A DNA stretch of 64,000 nt from a virus. Made by a program: the position numbers and the translations under genes. The stretch is from the IMG/VR virus record IMGVR_UViG_3300045836_000189, positions 1 through 64,000 of that record; one strand, written 5' to 3'. Positions within the stretch are counted from its first letter, which is position 1, and each line of letters starts with the position of its first letter. The notes beneath the pieces were generated by a model. That model saw nothing but the letters and a program-made list of their open reading frames with translations, searched no databases and was not told the DNA's origin. Positions 38,411-47,627 of the stretch are shown piece by piece.

Positions 38411-38504
38411 ATGTCTACAACATGTCCATAACTTCTACAGAAAAACCGTGATTTTAGAGAGTAAATTTGTAGAATAAGAAAGCATACACTAACCCCTTAC
38501 CCTA
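38411..38504. promoter_or_regulatory. Control region with TCTACA/TGTAGA boxes
   Basis: TCTACA at 38414-38419 and 38434-38439, then TGTAGA at 38468-38473 inside TAAATTTGTAGAATAAGAA, similar to 9417-9434. Unlike 9444 and 19179 there is no full TATATTAT motif. Start of the phosphoesterase operon. Confidence 0.5.
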
Positions 38505-39821
38505 ATGAATTTGATCAACCTTGTCTATGACTCCCTGAAGTGGAAGAAGTCAGATGAGTTCTGTGCAGCCAAGCTGGACATTACCCTGGAAAAATACAGG
38601 AATGTAAAAGACCAGATCCGCCTGGTGAAGGAGATCTTCCAGGATGACCTGGATGATGTGCTGAAGGATCTCATCCAAAAGAAGATCCAGGAGCAGGAAG
38701 ATGAGCGTACCCTGATTGAAGAGTCCGTGCGTACCCTCCAGGAAAGAGGTGTTGTCCTCAACAAAGAACCCAAGGTCATAGAAAGTAAGCATAACCTGGA
38801 TGATGGTACTGCTGAACTGAAGGCCATCTCTTTTACCGAACCAAAGAGTGCTGAGGAGATTGAGAAGATCCTAAAGATTGACAAAAGCAAGTGGAAGCTT
38901 GCCACCTACTGGAATAAAGAACACAAGGGTTACTGGCTGGTATCGGCCATGGTTACCCAGAAAAAACCTGAACCGGTGGACATCCTCCGTACCGCCCTGG
39001 AGGATCTGCAGCTGAAGTACACTCCTATAACAGAAAATCACATCAATAAAAAGTTCACGGATAATACCTGTGCGGTCCTGTCCCTTCAGGACATCCACGT
39101 AGGAAAAGAAGTGATCGAGCATGGCGGATCCATTGAAGCCTCTGTAAAGGCCTGCATCCAGCAGCTGATCTATAAATCCTACCATTCCTTTTGCCTGGAC
39201 AAGATCATCTTTGTGCTGGGTGGGGACCTGGTCAACATGGATACCTGGCTGGGCACCACTACTTCAGGCACTCCTGTTGCCAACAGCATGGGAGCTTATG
39301 AAGCCTTCCAGCTGGCCTTCGAGCTGATGTTCTGGAGTGTGAACTTCTTAAAGCAGTTCTGTAATGAACTGGAAGTGGTATACATCCCAGGTAATCACTC
39401 AAGACTTACGGAGGCACACATTGCCTATGCCCTTTCCCGGCAGATCACTGATCCCCATATCACCTGGAACATTGGCTATGCCACCCGTAAGGCCATCCAG
39501 TATGGTAATTCCATGATCTGTCTGGAGCATGGGGACTTTGATACCCGCAAATCCTTTGCAGCCTTTGCCACTGAATTCCCGGAGATGTGGGGAAAGACCA
39601 AGTACCGGGTGGTTTACACAGGTCACTACCACAAGGAAAAGAAGATTGAATACCTCACCACGGATGAACTCAACGGGTTAACCGTTAAAGTCCTTCCTTC
39701 CCTGTGCAGGAAAGACCGTTACCATGATGATCATAAATGGTTTGGCAACAAGCGTGGTGGTATCATTGAACTGCATAATGAGACCAAGGGCCCTGTGGGT
39801 CAGTTTTCTTACTATGAATAA
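38505..39821 (+). CDS. Calcineurin-like metallophosphoesterase (438 aa)
   Basis: All metal-site motifs are present: Asp196-x-His198 (LQDIHVG), GGD at 239-241, GNH at 296-298, His342-x-Asp344 (LEHGD), and GHYH at 373-376. An N-terminal helical domain of about 190 residues precedes the catalytic part. crAss-like genomes carry a phosphoesterase among their tail genes (recalled). The substrate is unknown; it might act on nucleic acid or on host signalling nucleotides. It overlaps the next gene by eight bases. Confidence 0.85.
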   Translation: MNLINLVYDSLKWKKSDEFCAAKLDITLEKYRNVKDQIRLVKEIFQDDLDDVLKDLIQKKIQEQEDERTLIEESVRTLQERGVVLNKEPKVIESKHNLDDGTAELKAISFTEPKSAEEIEKILKIDKSKWKLATYWNKEHKGYWLVSAMVTQKKPEPVDILRTALEDLQLKYTPITENHINKKFTDNTCAVLSLQDIHVGKEVIEHGGSIEASVKACIQQLIYKSYHSFCLDKIIFVLGGDLVNMDTWLGTTTSGTPVANSMGAYEAFQLAFELMFWSVNFLKQFCNELEVVYIPGNHSRLTEAHIAYALSRQITDPHITWNIGYATRKAIQYGNSMICLEHGDFDTRKSFAAFATEFPEMWGKTKYRVVYTGHYHKEKKIEYLTTDELNGLTVKVLPSLCRKDRYHDDHKWFGNKRGGIIELHNETKGPVGQFSYYE

Positions 39822-39981
39822 ATTCTCACAACTCAATCACAAAGAAATATATCACCATATACAGAAGTACGGAGTCAACAGTGCCTGCAGAAGATTCAAC
39901 ATCATGAGAGATGATGCCCTGATCATCTGCAGGACTTTTGTCCCGGTTACGGATGTTCGTAAACCCCTGAGGTTTAGTTAG
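39814..39981 (+). CDS. Small HTH-like protein (55 aa)
   Basis: MNKFSQLNHKEIYHHIQKYG, then VNSACRRFNIMRDDALIICR, looks like a short helix-turn-helix. The ATG at 39814 overlaps the phosphoesterase stop (ATGAATAA). A longer in-frame reading from 39724 lies inside the phosphoesterase and is not preferred. It ends with TAG, evidence against amber recoding. Confidence 0.6.
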   Translation: MNKFSQLNHKEIYHHIQKYGVNSACRRFNIMRDDALIICRTFVPVTDVRKPLRFS

Positions 39982-40001
39982 GAAACCTATAAGATTTTTT
40001 G

Positions 40002-40018
40002 TAAATTATAATGTAGCA
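40002..40018 (+). promoter_or_regulatory. Phage promoter-like motif, copy 6
   Basis: TAAATTATAATGTAGCA, after a T-run, 8-24 bases before the ATG at 40026. It matches TATATTATAATGTAGGG at most positions. Confidence 0.6.
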
Positions 40019-40025
40019 TCCGTAG

Positions 40026-40610
40026 ATGAAGCCCTTTAAAGCACCAGATCTCTCTGCTCCCCGTTATCGTCCCAAAAAGCTGAATCTACTCAATAATGAG
40101 TTCTGTGAACGGTTCAGGGAAAAGTATCCCAAGTACAAGCACCTCAGTAACCAGCAGATCAAAGAAGTGGTGAAAGCAGTGAATGGTGCCATGTGGCAGG
40201 AAGTTATTTCTTCCCGTGACGGCATTGAGCTCCCGGAGCAGCTGGGATTTATTTTTATCGGGACCTGTCCCCGCAAGCACGGGGAGAACACGGACTATAA
40301 GAAGTCCAGAGTCTACGGAGTAAAGACACAGAACAAGAACTGGGAATCTGACCAGTACGTGGCCAAGATCTTCTACACGAATTTTGAGACCAAGTATCAT
40401 TTTAGGTTCCATGAGCTCTGGGGATTTACAGCCGTCAGGGACTTCAAGCGAACCGTGGCCAGTACCTATCCGGAGCAGTGGAAACAATACGTGATGGTGG
40501 ACAACCTGGTAAAGGTATCCCGAATCTTCCGCAAGCAAGTCTACAAAGAACACATACAGAAAGAGACCCTACTGAGGCTGGAAGACTATGATGAGTTTGA
40601 CCTCAGCTAA
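40026..40610 (+). CDS. Conserved tail-module protein, possibly IHF-related (194 aa)
   Basis: A basic N-terminal region (LNLLNNEFCERFREKYPKYK, then HLSNQQIKEVVKAVNGAMW) and a beta part (GIELPEQLGFIFIGTCPRK) give an HU/IHF-like outline. crAss-like phages carry two IHF-like genes near their structural block (recalled), so this could be the second. The C terminus is helical and basic-acidic (KQVYKEHIQKETLLRLEDY). Medium-low certainty for the fold. Confidence 0.55.
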   Translation: MKPFKAPDLSAPRYRPKKLNLLNNEFCERFREKYPKYKHLSNQQIKEVVKAVNGAMWQEVISSRDGIELPEQLGFIFIGTCPRKHGENTDYKKSRVYGVKTQNKNWESDQYVAKIFYTNFETKYHFRFHELWGFTAVRDFKRTVASTYPEQWKQYVMVDNLVKVSRIFRKQVYKEHIQKETLLRLEDYDEFDLS

Positions 40611-40624
40611 CCTACCTAAACCCT

Positions 40625-41308
40625 ATGAGCAGAAAAACGATTGGAGATGTTGTTTCCAGGATCCGTAATAACCTCAAATCCGTTAACCAGGATGCGTTCC
40701 TGACTGACCGTTACATCTATTCCGTTGTGCTCAAGCACGGAGCCTGGCTGATGAAACGGGAAGATGGAGCCTTTAAGCTTATGAAGTTTCAGAGCATATT
40801 TCAGACGCTGGACTTTGTGGAGCTGGAAGAAGTGGATAAGATCACGGCCCAATGTACCGGACTTACTTCTGACTGCACCATTAAACGCACTAAAGATAAA
40901 CTCCCTTCCTTCATGGAGGGTTACTGGGGCCCGCTGATCCGGGCGGTAACCTCCATTGACGGCTCCTTCAAAGTAGAAGCTACCACTCCCAATGATTACC
41001 TCAGGCTCTCCAGACAGAAGAACTTCAAGTACAACAAGACCCTTTATTACTGGTTCATCAATGACTACCTGTACTTCCCCAACCTGGAATGGGATGCGGT
41101 GAGGATAGAAGGCATTTTTGAAGATGACATCTCTGCCTACACCTGCCTTGAGTGCGGTGATGATGGCTGTATGCCCCGCCAGACCCAGTACTGCAATATC
41201 CCCGAATACCTGCTGGGGGAACTGGAAACCCATGTTCTCCAGGAGATGGGGCAGATGATGCAGTTCCCTGTAGATCCTACCCATGACAAACAAAATCCTT
41301 CCCGCTAA
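40625..41308 (+). CDS. Predicted tail connector / ring protein (227 aa)
   Basis: Starts MSRKTIGDVVSRIRNNLKSV; helical N terminus, then beta segments around FIMEGYWGPLIRAVTSIDGS-type sequence and a Cys-containing loop (CLECGDDGCMPRQTQYC) that may bind zinc. The final helix (LGELETHVLQEMGQMMQF) is typical of podovirus adaptor or P22 gp4-like proteins. It precedes another connector-type gene and the muzzle gene. Confidence 0.6.
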   Translation: MSRKTIGDVVSRIRNNLKSVNQDAFLTDRYIYSVVLKHGAWLMKREDGAFKLMKFQSIFQTLDFVELEEVDKITAQCTGLTSDCTIKRTKDKLPSFMEGYWGPLIRAVTSIDGSFKVEATTPNDYLRLSRQKNFKYNKTLYYWFINDYLYFPNLEWDAVRIEGIFEDDISAYTCLECGDDGCMPRQTQYCNIPEYLLGELETHVLQEMGQMMQFPVDPTHDKQNPSR

Positions 41309-41311
41309 TCC

Positions 41312-42226
41312 ATGAAGACCGAACTACAATACAGAACCTTTGATGAACTGATGGATGCCGTCATGCTGGATTTACAGATGTATGCAGGAGAAAGTATGAT
41401 CCAGCACGCACAACTCATTAAAGTGGCCCAGCGGGTGAACTACGAACTGGGTCTGAGAATATACAAGACCAAGCAGGATGTGCTGGAGATCAACCATGGT
41501 AAGGCAAGACTGCCGGATGATTTCTACGTACTGAACTATGCCCTTCTGTGCTCCCATTACAAGATTATACAACCCAAAATACAAGGAACCCATAAAGAAG
41601 ATGCAAGAGCTTTTTTTAACTGTGATACTACGTGTACTCACTGTCATAAACCCAATCCGTGTGCAGATAAAGAAGGTATTGATCCGGATGATTTTGATTT
41701 CTGCAGATGTGACAAAGTATTTACCAATGAATGCGGAGATACTTTCACTGTTATTCATAAGGTAGGCTGGGAATTCCGCTCCTATGATGAATTTGAGCAC
41801 CTGGCGTTCCGTCCTGATAAAAAAGTAGACCCTCTTTTCCAGCATAATGCCTTTACACGTCATCACCGGAACGTAGCGGAGATCCGTAACAACTTCATTT
41901 ATGTGAACGGACTGCAGACCGGGAAGCTCTATATCTCCTATGAGGGAGCCCTGGAAGATGATGAGGGGAACCTGCTGGTGCTGGATCACCCACTGGTGAA
42001 CGAGTACTATGAGTATGCCCTCAAGCAGCGGATCCTGGAAAACCTGTATATGAATGGTGAGGATGTGGTACAGCGTCTCCAGCTCATAGAGCAGCGGATA
42101 CGTCCCGCCCGCAATAATGCCTACACCATTGTCAACACCCCTGACTTCCAGGAGTTGCAGGCAGTCCATGACATGAACCGTAAAGCCTATTACAAACGAT
42201 TTGTTTCCATGTTCGTCGTAAGATAA
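41312..42226 (+). CDS. Predicted tail tubular / connector protein (304 aa)
   Basis: Starts MKTELQYRTFDELMDAVMLD. Central Cys cluster CDTTCTHCHKPNPC...CRC (about residues 107-135) suggests a zinc site. Beta segment QTGKLYISYEGALEDDEGNL and C-terminal helices (YYEYALKQRILENLYMNGED) match the conserved tail tube/ring proteins preceding the tail stabilisation protein in crAss-like genomes (recalled). Role: joins portal to tail. Confidence 0.65.
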   Translation: MKTELQYRTFDELMDAVMLDLQMYAGESMIQHAQLIKVAQRVNYELGLRIYKTKQDVLEINHGKARLPDDFYVLNYALLCSHYKIIQPKIQGTHKEDARAFFNCDTTCTHCHKPNPCADKEGIDPDDFDFCRCDKVFTNECGDTFTVIHKVGWEFRSYDEFEHLAFRPDKKVDPLFQHNAFTRHHRNVAEIRNNFIYVNGLQTGKLYISYEGALEDDEGNLLVLDHPLVNEYYEYALKQRILENLYMNGEDVVQRLQLIEQRIRPARNNAYTIVNTPDFQELQAVHDMNRKAYYKRFVSMFVVR

Positions 42227-42230
42227 TCCC

Positions 42231-45200
42231 ATGCCAGGCCAACCATCCCAAAATAATTCTACCTCCAACGCTGTTACCAACCTCTTCTCCAAGGGGCTCA
42301 ACAAGGACTACAATGAGAGCTTCCTGGGAGAAGGTGTATGGACACATGCCCGTAATGCAGTGAACAATTCCCATGACGGGCAGAAGGGTGTACTGGGTAA
42401 TGAACCTAGTAACCTCAGGTGCGTACAGCTTCCTTACACCTATATTGGCTCGATCCCTCTGCTGGGAGATGAGTGGGCTATTTTTACCACAGATGATACC
42501 AGCTGTGAGATCGGTATCTTCAATGAAGCCCAGTGCAGCTATATCAAAGTAGTAAACGATCCCGGACTGGGTTTTAAGCGTACCAACCTGATCACAGGTG
42601 TGTACCGGCAAACCTTCAACTGTGGACGCAAGATCTACTGGAGTGACGCCCTGAACCCGGACCGCTGCATGAACCTGGACAATCCTCCTTACGTGCAGCA
42701 GAAGGTCCTGAGTGGCAGCTGCTATATTGATACCAATACTTCCCAGCTGGACATCGAGGCCCTCAGACTGGCTCCGCTATTAACTATCCCCACACTCGGG
42801 CTGAAAAAAGGAAAAGGATCCGGCACCCTTGCCAATGGTACCTACCAGGTGGCTATTGCATACACGGTGAATGAAATCCGGGTAACAGATTACCTGGTGC
42901 TTTCCCCTGAGCAGCCCCTGTTCTCCCATGAGAACCTCTCAGGCTCCCTGGAGTTATCCGTTACCGGCACTGATCCGGAGTTTGATGAGATGGAAGTGGT
43001 GATCATTTCCACAGTAAATGCCAACACTGTGGTAAAACGCCTGGGCATCTACTCTACTGCCCAGAGCACGATCTATATTGATACCATTGATAATTCCCTG
43101 CCTACTATTCCCATCAGCCTGATCCCGCTGCGTACACCAGCCATAGAAAAATCAGACAGTATCTGGGGCGTGGGAAGCTACCTGCTTCGTCTGGGCATCT
43201 ATCCCAAACAGGAGCTGAACTACCAGCCACAGGCCAACAAGATCGTGACCAAGTGGGTGGCTGTAAAATACCCTGCTGATTACTACCTCAAGGGTGGAAA
43301 CAAAGCCTCTTACATGAGGGATGAGCAGTACCCCTTCTTTATCCGCTGGATTTATAATACAGGGGACCGTACAGCCTCTGCTCATATTCCAGGACGTGCT
43401 CCGCTCACAGATGATCTGGCACTGGTCACCAATGCAGATGCCATAGAGCTTTCTTATGATGGTAGTACGCCACAGAGATGGCAGGTATATAACACGGCTT
43501 CCGTGACCGCCAATACTGCCACACAGACTCCTGATGGTGGTACTATTGTCATGGAAGGTCAAATGGGATACTGGCAGAGCTCTGAGATCTACCCGGATGA
43601 CAAACCGGAGATCTGGGGAAATCTATGTGGTAAACATATCCGGCATCATAAATTCCCAGATAACTCCCTGGTTCCGCACTTCTCTGATAACGGGTCAACT
43701 ATTACGATCCTGGGCGTGAAGTTTGAGAACATCACCCACCCGCTGGATGATAACGGGAACCCTATTACCTCCATTGTAGGATACGAGATCCTGCGTGGCT
43801 CCAGGGAAGGGCAGAAGACTGTAATTGCCAAAGGCATTATCAATAACATGCGGGAGTATACCATCACCGGTAACACTGACATGCAGGGCCTGTTTCAGAA
43901 CTACCCTTATAACGATTTACGTGCAGACAGCTTCCTGACCCCTGAAAGACAGAAGGGAGACAATGGTGCTGCCAATGCACACTCCTCCAAGCTGAGTGGG
44001 TATAAGAAGGACATCTTCTCTTTCCACTCTCCGGAGACCACTTTTAACAAGCCTTTTCTGTCAGCAGAAGAGCTGAAGATCTATGGGGAAGTTTCCGGTA
44101 CCGCTGTGGGGCGTTTTGAGACCCCTTACAAGCATCCTAAGTTTAAGCTGACTACTAATGCCGATGACGTAATTGGAGACATTATAGGAGTCCTGAGTGC
44201 GCTTAATTCCTTTACCAGTGGTATAGATATAGGAGCTACCGAAGACTATCCCATTGGATTAAAAATAGGTCCGCTTCCTCCGCTTCCCTATATGCCACTG
44301 GACTTCTATGGCGTGGTGGATTCTGATCCGGCAGGACAGATTGCAAACTGGGCTACCTGGGGTGTACAGGCTATTGAATTTGCTGCTGCAGCTGTAAGCC
44401 TCATCACTACCATTGGCAAGTTTGCAGAGCTGGAAAAGGAGAAGTTCTTTTCCCTGATGCGTACCCTCATCCCAAAGGTGCAGTATGGAGCCCAGTATGT
44501 CAGTCATGGATTCTATGACAGTTACCAGGCTGCCCAGGAAGGTCAGACACGCAAGCTCATTACCAAGAGTAACTACCTGACAGATAACCTGCAGACTTTC
44601 AACAGCAAGTACCAGGTGAATAATATTTTCCGTGGGGCTTCTGTGATTGTTCAAACCGGCAGTGAAGTTCCGGATCCTTCTACCCAGGATCAGAGCCGTA
44701 AACTTCTCTCTGAAGCCGGAGTGGATCTGTATCAGAATTTCACTACCCCGATCAGCTCACACTATGTAGGGCTTAAAGTGAACTTATCCGCCCAGTACGG
44801 ACAGATAGATTCCATCAAGCAGCTGCCTATCATGAGTGGGATCATCCGCACTCTTCCAGTGAGGAACCAGAAGTTCACTTCTGATATTCTCTTTGGCGGA
44901 GATACGTACATCAACCGATTCACGGAGAAAAATTCCTTCTTCTATTTCTATGACTGGCTCTTTGACATGCCGGATGAATTCCAGTATGATTATACGCTCT
45001 ATGTCAACGTACCTTACCCAAGATTCTGGGTTAACAATGAGCAGTATAACCGTAGCATCTTAAAGGTCTCCTCCAATTACCGTGTCCTGGATGCCAGGGA
45101 TTCCACTGCTACCTATGTGAAGAAGGGTTACTTCTACCTGTTCAACTCAGGAGTGCGCGACTTCTTTGTGGAAAGTGAAGTGAACCTGGCCCTTCGTGAC

Positions 45201-47627
45201 TGGGATGACAGTGACAACAAGCGTCACTATGATCCATATGGATACTCGGACCTGACCACCATGTTCCGCAGTGATATTATCAAGAGCGGCAACTACTATA
45301 AGTATGATTATTCCCTGAGTAATACAAGGCTCTTCAACTCCTACATCTCCTGGGGTAATATCCTTCCAAGGGATTATGATCCTGCGGATGCAGCCTGCTA
45401 CAGCTACTACCCGAAGCGGATCATGTATTCACTCCCTCAGGAGCTGGAACAAAAGAAAGACAACTGGAAGAGTTTTCTTCCCAACAACTATAAGGACTTT
45501 TCTTCCCCGGTAACCTCTGTGAAGTCCATCAACCGGAGCGGTGCCCTGATCATGATGAAAAATGACAGCCCGGTACAGTTCATGGGCGTGGACAGTTTCC
45601 AGACCGATGCAGGCATAAAGGTGACTGTGGGGGATGGAGGATTATTCAACCAGCCACTGCAGAGCATTACCAACTCTGACCGCATGTACCAGTATGGTGC
45701 CTGCCAGCATAAGTATGCCGTAACTGCTACGACCTACGGTGTGTTCTATATGTCCCAGGAAGCAGGAAAGATCTTCAATTTCTCCAGCGGCCTGGAAGAG
45801 ATCAGCAACTATGGCAACAAGTGGTGGTTCTCCCAGTACCTGCCAAGCCAGCTGCTGCGTCAGTTCCCGAACTATCAGTATTATGATAACCCGGTAATTG
45901 GTGTAGGCTGCCAGGTGATCTATGACAACACGGATGATATTGTATATTTCTGTAAAAAAGACTATAGGTGTACGTCCAGTGAGGTGATCTATGATCCGGT
46001 TTACGGATTTGGTATTCCTCATGGCACCACTACAGTCACTGTATCACCAGCCTGGACAGAAACCGTACAAGCAGCCTATACGGAGACCATCAGTGATGCA
46101 TACACAGAGCTGGTTCCCAGTCCTGCTACCTGTAATCCACCCATTGACATGGTGTTTGTCCTGGACATTACCGGATCCATGGGTTCTACCATTGATAATC
46201 TCAAGACCTCAGTGGTAAACATTGCCCAGGCTCTTTCTACCAAGTCCAACAATGACTACCGTGTAGGCCTGATTACTGTGAATGAGTATTATAACGGAAG
46301 CATGACGCTCGCCAACCTGGTAAATGATGACCAGATTGCCATACCTCTGAACACCTCTAATAATCTCACAGAGCTTCAAACAGCTGTGAACGGACTTTAT
46401 GCGGAGGATGGTGGGGGCATTCCGGAGCCTACAGACGTAGCACTGGATGCTGCCATCAATAACACCACCCTTCATGGCAAGAACCTGGGAACCTGGAGGA
46501 GTGGAGCTGTGAAGATGATCATTCTGATCACAGATGCCATGCCTTCCGGAAACGATGATTACTACCAGGTAGGTGTGGATGATGTGCGTGCCAATCAGCT
46601 TGCCCAGCAAGCAAAAGCTGCAGGCATCAAGATCTACCCGATTGCAACCGGGGTAGCTGCTTCCGATGCTTCCATCCAGGCACTCATGCAGAACTATGCA
46701 ACCGTAACAGGGGGCAGGCTGTATATTTCAGCCACTGGTGTAGTGGATACTTCCATCCAGGATGCGGTGGAGAATATCCCATGTCCTCCTACAAGCGTAT
46801 ACCATCCTGCGGTTACTGTATATCACCCGGCCATAACCGTGGATCACCCGGCTATAACCAAAGTGGTCCCCATCCTGACCAAGATAATCCTTGGAGATCC
46901 TAACTACTTTGAGGATGCTTCCTGGACCGTCAGCTACGATCCAAAAGAAAAACAATGGCTCTCGTTCCATGACTGGTTCCCAACAGGGGTGCTTCCCGGA
47001 AAGAATCACTTTGCCACTGTTAGCGTGGATTCTATCTGGAAACACAACGTGCGTACAGACTCCTACTGCAACTTCTATGGGGTGGATTATCCTTTTGAAG
47101 TGGAGTTCGTGGCTTCCACTGGCCAGCAGGTCAACACTGTCAGATCCGTGGAATACATCCTGGAATCTTACAAATACTACAACAATGGCCAGGATAAGTT
47201 CCATGTGCTGGATAACAACTTTGACCGGGCCGTGGTATACAACTCAGAGCAGGTATCCGGTATGCTGAGGCTGAACCTCAAACCCAAGAATGATCCGGTG
47301 GCCATCCTGCAGTATCCGAAAGTAAGCGGATCCACTATTGACATTCTTTATTCCAAGGAAGAGAACCGGTACAGGTTTAACCAGTTCTGGGACATCACTA
47401 AAGACCGTGGTGAGTTCTCCGGAGTAGAAAAACCGATGTTCATCACCAAAGCAAACGGGTACGTCTACCAGATCAACCCTGCCTATGTCAATTACAGCAA
47501 GACTCCTACAGAACACAAGAAGTTCCGTCACTACTCTAACAGGGTATTCCTGAGAAAACTTGTTTCAGGAGAGCTTAAGATGATCCTGAAGATTCATAAT
47601 ACCAAGACTTTACTGAGCTCCAGATAA
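42231..47627 (+). CDS. Giant muzzle / tail stabilisation protein with inserted vWA domain (1798 aa)
   Basis: The N terminus LFSKGLNKDYNESFLGEGVW, then THARNAVNNSHDGQKG, is the signature start of crAss-like tail-stabilisation (P22 gp10-like) proteins. Beta-rich domains follow. Unusually, residues about 1300-1500 form a vWA domain with a full MIDAS: Asp1312-x-Thr-x-Ser1316 (DITGSMG), Thr1401 (PTDVALDA), Asp1435 (LITDAMPS). It is bordered by short repeats, WTETV..AYTETI..AYTELV before and SVYHPAVTVYHPAITVDHPA after. The C-terminal 300 residues resume the beta-rich part. Forms the tail nozzle; the vWA part may bind a host ligand. Confidence 0.75.
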   Translation: MPGQPSQNNSTSNAVTNLFSKGLNKDYNESFLGEGVWTHARNAVNNSHDGQKGVLGNEPSNLRCVQLPYTYIGSIPLLGDEWAIFTTDDTSCEIGIFNEAQCSYIKVVNDPGLGFKRTNLITGVYRQTFNCGRKIYWSDALNPDRCMNLDNPPYVQQKVLSGSCYIDTNTSQLDIEALRLAPLLTIPTLGLKKGKGSGTLANGTYQVAIAYTVNEIRVTDYLVLSPEQPLFSHENLSGSLELSVTGTDPEFDEMEVVIISTVNANTVVKRLGIYSTAQSTIYIDTIDNSLPTIPISLIPLRTPAIEKSDSIWGVGSYLLRLGIYPKQELNYQPQANKIVTKWVAVKYPADYYLKGGNKASYMRDEQYPFFIRWIYNTGDRTASAHIPGRAPLTDDLALVTNADAIELSYDGSTPQRWQVYNTASVTANTATQTPDGGTIVMEGQMGYWQSSEIYPDDKPEIWGNLCGKHIRHHKFPDNSLVPHFSDNGSTITILGVKFENITHPLDDNGNPITSIVGYEILRGSREGQKTVIAKGIINNMREYTITGNTDMQGLFQNYPYNDLRADSFLTPERQKGDNGAANAHSSKLSGYKKDIFSFHSPETTFNKPFLSAEELKIYGEVSGTAVGRFETPYKHPKFKLTTNADDVIGDIIGVLSALNSFTSGIDIGATEDYPIGLKIGPLPPLPYMPLDFYGVVDSDPAGQIANWATWGVQAIEFAAAAVSLITTIGKFAELEKEKFFSLMRTLIPKVQYGAQYVSHGFYDSYQAAQEGQTRKLITKSNYLTDNLQTFNSKYQVNNIFRGASVIVQTGSEVPDPSTQDQSRKLLSEAGVDLYQNFTTPISSHYVGLKVNLSAQYGQIDSIKQLPIMSGIIRTLPVRNQKFTSDILFGGDTYINRFTEKNSFFYFYDWLFDMPDEFQYDYTLYVNVPYPRFWVNNEQYNRSILKVSSNYRVLDARDSTATYVKKGYFYLFNSGVRDFFVESEVNLALRDWDDSDNKRHYDPYGYSDLTTMFRSDIIKSGNYYKYDYSLSNTRLFNSYISWGNILPRDYDPADAACYSYYPKRIMYSLPQELEQKKDNWKSFLPNNYKDFSSPVTSVKSINRSGALIMMKNDSPVQFMGVDSFQTDAGIKVTVGDGGLFNQPLQSITNSDRMYQYGACQHKYAVTATTYGVFYMSQEAGKIFNFSSGLEEISNYGNKWWFSQYLPSQLLRQFPNYQYYDNPVIGVGCQVIYDNTDDIVYFCKKDYRCTSSEVIYDPVYGFGIPHGTTTVTVSPAWTETVQAAYTETISDAYTELVPSPATCNPPIDMVFVLDITGSMGSTIDNLKTSVVNIAQALSTKSNNDYRVGLITVNEYYNGSMTLANLVNDDQIAIPLNTSNNLTELQTAVNGLYAEDGGGIPEPTDVALDAAINNTTLHGKNLGTWRSGAVKMIILITDAMPSGNDDYYQVGVDDVRANQLAQQAKAAGIKIYPIATGVAASDASIQALMQNYATVTGGRLYISATGVVDTSIQDAVENIPCPPTSVYHPAVTVYHPAITVDHPAITKVVPILTKIILGDPNYFEDASWTVSYDPKEKQWLSFHDWFPTGVLPGKNHFATVSVDSIWKHNVRTDSYCNFYGVDYPFEVEFVASTGQQVNTVRSVEYILESYKYYNNGQDKFHVLDNNFDRAVVYNSEQVSGMLRLNLKPKNDPVAILQYPKVSGSTIDILYSKEENRYRFNQFWDITKDRGEFSGVEKPMFITKANGYVYQINPAYVNYSKTPTEHKKFRHYSNRVFLRKLVSGELKMILKIHNTKTLLSSR

